Source: Microglena sp. YARC | Taxonomy: Eukaryota; Chlorophyta; Chlorophyceae; Chlamydomonadales; Chlamydomonadaceae | DNA: 64,000 nucleotides | Assembly (NCBI GenBank): GCA_022414725.1 | Contig: CM039464.1 | Span: 62,469,213 to 62,533,212 of the forward strand | Reading direction: 5' to 3' | Part shown: positions 62,801 to 64,000 of the stretch, piece by piece | How the letters are laid out: every line of letters starts with the position of its first letter | Position numbering within the stretch: the stretch's first letter is position 1 | Made by a program: the position numbers and the translations under genes | The notes under the pieces: model-generated | Database searches by the model: none | What the model saw: only the letters and a program-made list of their open reading frames with translations | Told to the model about the DNA's origin: nothing

Positions 62801-64000
62801 TTTTGGTAAACGGAACAGCGAGTGTTTGAGTGTGTGAGTATGTGAGTGTGTGAGTGGTGCGATGTTTTCCAACCTACCAGTGTCAACAGCAAGAGGTACC
62901 ATGGTGTGAGTGCGTTAGTGTGTGAGTTTTCTAAGCTTCATCCCACGTACCAGTGTCAACAGCAAGAGAGCCCGGCACCATGGATTGAATGTCCATGCCA
63001 CCACCCCACCTTCCCGCCAGCCCACCCCTGGCATGGCATGTACATACCCCCCCCCCCCCCCCCACCACCACCACCACCACCACCACCACCACACACACAC
63101 ACTCTTGCCTCACACAGCGAGTGTGTGAGTGTGCGAGTGGTGCGATGTTTTCCAACCTACCCGTGTCAAGAGCAAGAGAGCCCGGCACCATGGATCGAAT
63201 GACTACTCCACTGAGGGTGGTACCGGCAGAATCTGCTATACTGCTTCTGAAGGCCAACCTGAACTGCTGATCCAGAAATACGTCGGAGGCGAGCTGGTCT
63301 ACTGTTAGTCCAGGGAAGATAATGACGGCGATGATGGTCGGGAGGGGGGCGGCTACTCCTGGTGGTGGGGGTGTTGGAGGCGGTGGGGGGGATGGAGGTG
63401 GAGGGGGCGGAGGAGAGGGGCTGGGCGGTGGGTGTGGTGGGGACGGTGGCGGAGGGGGGGAGGGATAAGGCGGGGGAGGGGGTGAAGGGGAGGTGGTGGT
63501 GGTAGGGCGGGGGGGCGGGGGGGGCTCGGGACAAGCTTGGCCTAGGCTAGTGCCGCTGATATCCAAGAGCTTTAAGCTGAGGGCAGTGGGGATGTCACCA
63601 CAGAGCAATGTATTGTTGCTGAGGAGGAGCTCGGAGAGGGAGGGGAAGGCAGTCAGGTCTCCCCATGCAGATGGGATGCTCCTTGTCAGGGAGTTAGACG
63701 AGAGAATCAGGAAGTCCAGCGACTCCAGAGCACTCCACTCCCTAGGCAGCGTTCCGGTCAGCCCGTTCCTCCCCAGGTCCAGGTCTGCAAGCTGGGTCAG
63801 GTCAGACCAGGAGGGGGGCAGGGGACCTGTGAGGCTGTTGTCTGTTAAGATGAGTGACTGGAGGTCGTACAGCAGCGTCATGTCATCCGGGAGGCTGCCC
63901 TGCAAGCCAGCTAGGGCCAGGTCCAGGCCTATCACCTGGTCTGCTGTGGTATTGCCGGTGCATGTGACTCCATACCAGCCGTCTATGCAGGGGTCAGAGC
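41258..64000 (-). CDS. LRR / Ig-like / multi-pass membrane protein gene, 12 exons visible, 5' end beyond window
   Basis: Twelve minus-strand exons with AG and GT borders join in one frame with consistent phases, apart from a one-base discrepancy in exon 10. Order in the protein: LRR domain with an N-terminal Cys cap (DPCIDGWYGVTC) and about four repeats; a long Pro-rich linker; a SEA-like segment; a Cys-containing extracellular segment; an Ig-like strand-rich segment (GFVVRASFSEPVEPLTTASL); hydrophobic segments in exons 5, 7 and two in exon 8; a Met/Gln/Gly-rich then Ser/Pro-rich cytoplasmic tail. Exon 6 (FGHLQFVGMTIGLAADMPET) resembles a stretch typical of fungal/algal TRP-like (Flc/Pkd2-type) proteins, so a TRP-like channel fused to LRR adhesion modules is my inference. 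Introns 1-6 are all phase 1. No stop codon was identified; the gene may extend left of 41258. Confidence 0.65.
41524..41960. repeat. GAGTGAGTGGT microsatellite and copy of exon 12 start
   Basis: GTGAGTGAGTGGTAGTGGT repeats span 41524-41880. At about 41875-41956 a copy of the exon 12 start with its own acceptor (CAAACCGCAG|GACCAACTCC on the minus strand) follows, so the acceptor is duplicated across the microsatellite. Confidence 0.8.
42110..42865. repeat. 36-bp minisatellite (AACACCTGTTCAACATGTTA)
   Basis: About 20 copies of a 36-bp unit continuing AGCAGTGATGTACATG. Three units near 42185-42265 and one near 42450 carry gaps. 36 is a multiple of three, which explains long repetitive frames on both strands. 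Confidence 0.95.
42997..43046 (-). CDS. Minus-strand gene, exon 11 (tentative)
   Basis: 50 bp. Acceptor ATCTGCCAG, donor GGCTCAG|GTTGAG. Phases fit both neighbours (2 in, 1 out) and give RPAPFYLLPLVQLRGSG across the next junction. If the donor were skipped, a TGA follows within two codons. Short and therefore uncertain. Confidence 0.4.
43120..44197 (-). repeat. 98-bp array, about 11 extra copies of exon 10 end plus donor
   Basis: Each unit has the exon 10 end (TCTAGTGGTGTCAGC, GACATCAGGCGTGATCGGCAG) followed by donor GTGTGTATG and a CACACATACAC-type spacer (plus-strand sense). Donor positions repeat from 44198 down to 43120 with 96-100-bp spacing. As 98 is not a multiple of three, use of a downstream donor would change frame. 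Confidence 0.95.
44198..45277 (-). CDS. Minus-strand gene, exon 10: Ser/Pro-rich tail
   Basis: 1,080 bp. Probable acceptor CCTGTGAAG, donor ATCGGCAG|GTGTGT. It starts NLTMEDVESDKGREI with repeated SP motifs (RSPLKSPTVRSPAKSP), possible proline-directed phosphosites. The middle has a repeated acidic unit YEESHEIPS (four copies of about 14 residues). The end is basic (RSFSRGRRSGGG) and Ser-rich. The first frame stops at TAG about 45034-45036 while the downstream frame is open from about 45100, a net one-base excess within C-runs (45070-45080). It fits an indel, assembly error or tiny intron. Predicted cytoplasmic. Confidence 0.6.
45320..45600. repeat. GGT/GTG-rich low-complexity sequence
   Basis: GGTGGTGGTGATGGTG-type repeats with GTTGTGTTG islands, in the intron between exons 9 and 10. 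Confidence 0.85.
45760..46122 (-). repeat. Two extra copies of exon 9 end plus donor region
   Basis: On the minus strand AAGAGGAGTGGGACGCG...CAACAG|GTGTG at the true exon end (46123) recurs with changes ending at about 45956 (CAACTGATGTG, donor destroyed) and about 45770 (CGACAG|GTGTG, donor intact). Spacing is about 167-187 bp, with CACCACAC-rich fillers. Confidence 0.8.
46123..46515 (-). CDS. Minus-strand gene, exon 9: Met/Gln/Gly-rich segment
   Basis: 393 bp, phase 0 to 0. Acceptor CCATCTGCAG, donor ACTCAACAG|GTGTGT. It encodes VVVFPADQLPAAVQDMNALN, a helical ARSLEMLLGKHNRV, then a low-complexity region with repeats of MMGPQMGGMGGMTQP. Just after the last hydrophobic segment, so probably the proximal cytoplasmic tail. 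Confidence 0.7.
46580..46650 (-). repeat. Copy of exon 8 end
   Basis: GGATCATGTACCTGATTGCAG and GAGGCTCAGAAGAGGGTGCG (minus strand) repeat the exon 8 end and its donor-like GGGTG, between exons 8 and 9. Confidence 0.8.
46793..47053 (-). CDS. Minus-strand gene, exon 8: two membrane segments
   Basis: 261 bp, phase 0 to 0. Acceptor CACCCAACAG, donor AAGAGG|GTGGTG. It contains two long hydrophobic stretches, LLLVAFIGVLPPCLFAAS and LPIGLLVPAVVASIVLYIW, separated by a short polar loop (WEATYANGES). They are the last membrane segments before the tail. Confidence 0.75.
47054..47660 (-). repeat. Four partial copies of exon 8 start/body with acceptors
   Basis: On the minus strand GCTCATCATTGCCCCGCGTG...TTTGCCGG-like starts occur at about 47223-47267, 47336-47381 and 47440-47500. 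A longer diverged copy at about 47515-47650 encodes YCAMPKLVLLANIGLLPPC. G/T-rich filler separates them. The longest copy could be an alternative exon. Confidence 0.75.
47774..48084 (-). CDS. Minus-strand gene, exon 7: luminal segment and membrane helix
   Basis: 311 bp, phase 1 in, 0 out. Acceptor AATCATGTAG, donor CTTGTG|GTAAGA. It encodes GDNFGVTLFAPPPPPVESL, PVDPFIDEVLNQTTITY with N-glycosylation sites, then the hydrophobic MELAGLVVVVAFLVHLV. Two further copies of its first 171 bp lie directly upstream in frame. Confidence 0.75.
48085..48426 (-). repeat. Two in-frame 171-bp copies of exon 7 start with acceptor
   Basis: Exon starts at 48084, 48255 and 48426 are spaced exactly 171 bp (57 codons). 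Each is preceded by an AG, and the whole stretch is open in the exon 7 frame, including the intervening HTHTNHV. Acceptor choice would therefore give one, two or three copies of a 57-residue module without a frame change. Confidence 0.9.
48498..48650 (-). mobile_element. hAT-type MITE, copy 2 (one end missing)
   Basis: The minus-strand sequence begins CAGGGTACTTCC (48639-48650) and continues through the family interior (CCAATTTGG, GCGCTTTTTGCACTAC, CCCTGTGGGCGC). It ends without the other inverted repeat. A flanking segment GTCAGTCCAAAGAAAT is present on both sides (48459, 48655), a local duplication. Confidence 0.7.
48866..48955. repeat. CAGT tetranucleotide repeat
   Basis: (CAGT)n interrupted once by CTGTCCGT, flanked by diverged repeats of CCAGGGGTAGCCCA and AATTATGACTGAAA. 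It probably expanded from GTCAGTCAGTCCAG in family B sequence. Confidence 0.9.
49079..49215 (+). repeat. Dispersed repeat family B copy
   Basis: CAGTCCAGGAGTAGCCCAAC, GGGACTTGCCCA, GAACCCCAAAGAATC and GGGGCCCTG...TGCTACTGTAGTGA match the family along about 135 bp. Confidence 0.8.
49364..49555 (-). CDS. Minus-strand gene, exon 6: TRP-like segment
   Basis: 192 bp, phase 1 to 1. Acceptor CACACACAG, donor AATGCAG|GTAACA. It encodes GWSALACGAAVLRSFGHLQF, VGMTIGLAADMPETYLVSAS and EWASLNFMPS. The pattern (aromatic, Q-F, hydrophobic, P-x-x-Y, W-A-x-x-N-F) resembles the linker between membrane helices in TRP-like Flc/Pkd2 proteins; this rests on recall, not a search. Confidence 0.7.
49573..49626. repeat. 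Poly-G tract (plus strand), about 54 bp
   Basis: Almost pure G interrupted once by A, followed on the left by (GT)n that ends at the exon 6 acceptor. In the minus-strand transcript it is a C tract upstream of the acceptor. The plus strand could form G-quadruplexes. Confidence 0.9.
49680..50810 (-). repeat. Nine copies of exon 6 start in a composite array
   Basis: The first ~45 bp of exon 6 (GGAGCGC, ATGGCCTGTGGCG, GCTGAGATCCTTTGGCCAC on the minus strand) recurs at about 49683, 49782, 49968, 50077, 50264, 50382, 50569, 50654 and 50759. (CACC/CATTC) filler separates the copies. A larger unit of about 300 bp that also contains TACAACACCAACATCTTATT is present three times. Most copies keep an AG just upstream. 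Confidence 0.9.
50818..51014 (+). mobile_element. hAT-type MITE, copy 3 (197 bp)
   Basis: It starts AAGGGTACTTCCA and ends TTGGAAGTACCCTG. It is flanked by an 8-bp duplication with one mismatch (GTGTGGGG 50810-50817; GTGGGGGG 51015-51022). The interior matches the other copies. Confidence 0.85.
51035..51175 (+). repeat. Dispersed repeat family C copy
   Basis: AAATCTGAAAGTAG, TTTCTAGCTTTCTAG, CCTCCAGGGACAGTG and TATAGCTTTTT match 24420-24612. It lacks the right half present there. Confidence 0.7.
51181..51300 (-). mobile_element. SINE copy lacking the tRNA-related head
   Basis: GATAACGCCCGGTGGGGCGTGG, GACAAAGCTGCCATGGCGGTTGAC and intervening sequence match the tail half of the SINE in minus orientation. 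It is truncated before the B box. Confidence 0.75.
51310..51487. repeat. Inverted-repeat element with TTTAGGG-like core
   Basis: The ends AGGTAGCTCCCACTTAAG and, inverted, GGTAGCCTCCACTTCAG match imperfectly over about 18 bp. The core holds many TTTAGGG/TTTTAGGG variants (for example 51361-51440), like green-lineage telomere repeats. It lies in intron 5, immediately after the exon 5 donor. Confidence 0.6.
51501..51647 (-). CDS. Minus-strand gene, exon 5: membrane segment
   Basis: 147 bp, phase 1 to 1. Acceptor CAACGCAG, donor GTCCCAG|GTAGGT. It encodes ITVATVEVEVPGSFVATIAK followed by a hydrophobic segment SSAVVMGISSTTCLATAVIV, the first predicted membrane span, so the LRR and Ig-like part lies outside. 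Confidence 0.75.
51730..51890 (-). repeat. Mixed fragments of exons 3 and 5
   Basis: At about 51730-51825 a copy of the exon 3 start (GGGTTCCTGGAGGGC and ACTGTATCAGCCAGG on the minus strand) is broken by CAC repeats. At about 51850-51890 there is a copy of the exon 5 start (AATGCAGGCAACAGCCCCATC, ACCGTTGCGACTGTAG). Exon pieces have been copied non-adjacently. Confidence 0.7.
52272..52451 (+). mobile_element. hAT-type MITE, copy 4 (180 bp)
   Basis: It starts CAGGGTACTAC and ends GTAGTACTCAA (last bases mutated from CCTG). It is bounded by a perfect 8-bp duplication CTCCCATT at 52264-52271 and 52452-52459, which fixes the family as hAT-type. Confidence 0.9.
52460..53085. other. Intron sequence, no gene
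   Basis: It contains a poly-G tract at about 52936-52966, a CATA run near 52605-52630 and a CCAT run near 53050-53075. No coding evidence; part of intron 4 of the minus-strand gene. Confidence 0.6.
53086..53145 (-). CDS. Minus-strand gene, exon 4
   Basis: 60 bp, phase 1 to 1. Acceptor TTTGATTTCAG, donor TTAGCAG|GTATGA. It encodes SGNPGDTASVTLTDTKDLAG, completing the strand-rich region begun in exon 3. Both junction phases fit. Confidence 0.65.
53161..53295. repeat. Inverted-repeat element with TTTAGG-like core, near exon 4 acceptor
   Basis: The left end GGGGAAGCTGGTCAGCACTTGG and the inverted right end (CTTAGCTGGCCAGCACTTG) frame a core of degenerate TTTAGG repeats. The same ends occur at 60427-60552, also just upstream of an acceptor. 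Confidence 0.7.
53340..53452 (-). repeat. Dispersed repeat family C, partial copy
   Basis: AGCGATATTTTCGCT and AAAACTAGCGATTGC (minus strand) match the right half of 24420-24612. It directly abuts the 38-bp satellite. Confidence 0.65.
53455..57120. repeat. 38-bp satellite, about 96 copies, within intron 3
   Basis: 3.67 kb of a 38-bp unit containing GTGTTTTGCCCTATAGTGTA and TATTAACTATTAGCTATA. Most copies are identical. Variants (TATCAAC, TGCATAT, TACATT, CCTAAAG) cluster at 56130-56800, with clean units on both sides, so homogenisation is uneven. It lies between exons 3 and 4 of the minus-strand gene. Confidence 0.97.
57150..57670 (-). repeat. Two partial copies of exon 3 end with CCA/CA runs
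   Basis: On the minus strand a copy at about 57448-57600 encodes GESDFVVMASFSEPVEPLTI...TEALIS but has CAG|TTTGATGG, so the donor is lost. A shorter internally deleted copy lies at about 57190-57260 (CAG|GAGAATGG). (ACC)n and (CA)n runs separate them. Confidence 0.85.
57671..58006 (-). CDS. Minus-strand gene, exon 3: Ig-like segment
   Basis: 336 bp, phase 1 to 1. Acceptor CCACCACTCAG, donor GATTTCAG|GTAAAT. It encodes FLEGTTASGGEIYSLTVSAR, ADPCNPFTTPQYFNTSTDFI, then SGFVVRASFSEPVEPLTTAS and LSVTGAEVQSVTMESQTEAL. The last part has the alternating pattern and xFSEPV motif of bacterial-type Ig-like (Big) domains found in algal surface proteins. Confidence 0.75.
58020..58190 (-). repeat. Copy of exon 3 start dissolved into CAC/CAT triplets
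   Basis: At about 58083-58166 a second copy of the exon 3 start (GTTTCCTGGAGGGCACCACT, then GAGATCTACTCAATGACTGT on the minus strand) keeps its own CATCTCAG acceptor. It runs into (CAC)n at 58014-58050. Confidence 0.8.
58297..58862. mobile_element. TA-flanked inverted-repeat element, 566 bp
   Basis: The ends CCGTACACGCTTTAAGTATT and, inverted, CCGTATGCGCCTTAATTATT match at about 16 of 20, continuing GGCAA. TA lies on both sides (58295-58296, 58863-58864). The interior has a direct repeat of about 90 bp (CTAAGCCCTAGCAAGTT at 58429 and 58593) and repeated CCCTTTGCCAA. No transposase frame. The CCGTA ends resemble those of the 28332-29095 element. Confidence 0.75.
59128..59337 (+). mobile_element. 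tRNA-derived SINE, full length, plus orientation
   Basis: A box TGATCTAGTTG and a perfect B box GGTTCGATTCC (about 59195-59205) are followed by the same tail as at 15959-16174, ending CACCAGGCGTTATCATTACC. Target duplications are not clear here. It sits in intron 2 of the minus-strand gene. Confidence 0.85.
59360..60040 (-). repeat. Copies of exon 2 end plus donor among CATA repeats
   Basis: A copy at about 59366-59415 encodes SSSSGGIVAGSG with donor CTCAG|GTGCGT. Another at about 59874-59935 repeats the exon 2 end (GGCTTCGTTGCAGGCTCAG, minus strand) but its donor position reads ATATG. (CATA)n runs at 59571-59695, 59749-59803 and 59938-60040, plus ATATGTGCAAAAC units, fill the rest. Confidence 0.8.
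60044..60412 (-). CDS. Minus-strand gene, exon 2: extracellular segment
   Basis: 369 bp, phase 1 to 1. Acceptor GTTGTCACAG, donor GGCTCAG|GTATGT. It encodes AVQWPAGTDPVISDNFLDRV, a helical TKYGTPYATSITKFATTTAN, then VVVYAPESVNRLQYKVILHF and NASFCGDTYSCMVGL, with three cysteines and one or two N-glycosylation sites. Extracellular by position. Confidence 0.75.
60427..60552. repeat. Inverted-repeat element with TTTAGGG-like core, near exon 2 acceptor
   Basis: GGGGAAGCTGGTCAGCACTT and inverted GGGGAGCTGGTCAGCACTT ends surround TTTAGGGTTCAGGGTTTATG-type core. The same family as 53161-53295; both sit within about 16 bases of an exon acceptor. Confidence 0.7.
60560..60661. repeat. GTAT tetranucleotide repeat
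   Basis: (TATG)n of about 100 bp with one TGCATGTATGTG interruption. Confidence 0.95.
60662..60806 (+). repeat. Dispersed repeat family B, best copy
   Basis: It runs from CAGTCCAGGGGTAGGCCA to GGGGGCCCTGAGTTTGTGCTACAGTGAT. Its 3' end is also the start of the adjoining 106-bp array. Confidence 0.85.
60790..62180. repeat. 106-bp minisatellite, about 13 copies
   Basis: The unit includes TTGCTGCCACTGTAGAAGGT, GGCGCTAAGTTCCAGTTTCA, AGGGCCCTAATGTTGTGCTA and CAGTGATAAATCAAGCATGC. The later copies share a GTCAAATGTGG variant replacing GTAGAAGGTGG, a subfamily at 61680-62130. It lies in intron 1. Confidence 0.95.
62260..63160 (-). repeat. About five degenerate copies of exon 1 end plus donor
   Basis: Minus-strand segments with CACCATGGTGCC...CTTGCTGTTGAC(A)CTGGTAGGTTGG and GAAAACATCGCACCACTCACACACTC recur at about 62280-62320 (junction part only), 62500-62590, 62590-62740, 62740-62900 and 62900-62985. 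Some have retained GGTAGGTTGG donors. Poly-C and ACC runs occur at 63046-63100. The 62282-62370 copy is fused to a 106-bp-array fragment. Confidence 0.8.
63161..64000 (-). CDS. Minus-strand gene, exon 1 (partial): LRR domain, Pro-rich linker, SEA-like segment
   Basis: 840 bp, open to the window edge; donor ACACGG|GTAGGT, phase 1 out. It begins with the LRR N-cap DPCIDGWYGVTC and has about four LRRs of plant type (LQSLILTDNSLTGPLPPSW, LADLDLGRNGLTGTLP, LDFLILSSNSL, LSELLLSNN), ending GQACPEPP. A Pro/Ser/Thr linker of about 65 residues follows, then VIIFPGLTVDQLASDVFLDQ and LAFRSSIADSAGTTLSGVVI, a pattern like SEA-type modules in algal surface proteins. The start codon and signal peptide are off the window. 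Confidence 0.85.

Overview
This is a eukaryotic nuclear window. Coding sequence is in many short exons with GT..AG introns, and there are Copia, hAT-like, TA-flanked and SINE-like mobile elements, TTTAGGG-like repeat fragments and a very large load of minisatellites. Proline-rich linkers inside extracellular-looking proteins, plus a leucine-rich-repeat, Ig-like and multi-pass membrane architecture, suggest a green-lineage alga (chlorophyte or prasinophyte). That assignment is an inference; no rRNA or organelle marker is present.

Layout. 1-8.8 kb: a 33-bp minisatellite split by a complete 6.9-kb Copia-type LTR retrotransposon with near-identical LTRs. 9.2-27.1 kb: a plus-strand gene, seen as at least seven exons of a Cys-rich, N-glycosylation-site-rich secreted-type protein. 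Its third visible intron contains a 4.7-kb, 28-bp satellite, a tRNA-derived SINE, a CCTA-rich microsatellite and a 2.0-kb hAT-like element. 27.1-30.5 kb: an 18-bp minisatellite interrupted by a TA-flanked inverted-repeat element. 30.5-40.8 kb: no gene I can support, only dispersed repeats, MITEs and degenerate tandem repeats. 41.2-64.0 kb: a minus-strand gene that runs off the right edge, with twelve mutually phase-compatible exons. They encode an LRR domain, a Pro-rich linker, extracellular modules, an Ig-like segment, at least four hydrophobic segments with TRP-like character, and a Met/Gln/Pro- and Ser/Pro-rich cytoplasmic tail. One intron carries a 3.7-kb, 38-bp satellite.

The most unusual feature is how the repeats relate to the genes. 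At no fewer than eleven exon/intron boundaries the junction itself (exon end plus donor, or acceptor plus exon start) is tandemly duplicated, from 2 to about 18 times, always on the intron side of the real exon. In at least two cases (84-bp and 171-bp units) the unit length is a multiple of three and the array is open in frame, so splice-site choice could vary repeat number in the protein. Several other minisatellites appear to have grown out of pieces of dispersed elements. The window is therefore a good place to study how tandem duplication makes introns, extends them and turns them into satellites.
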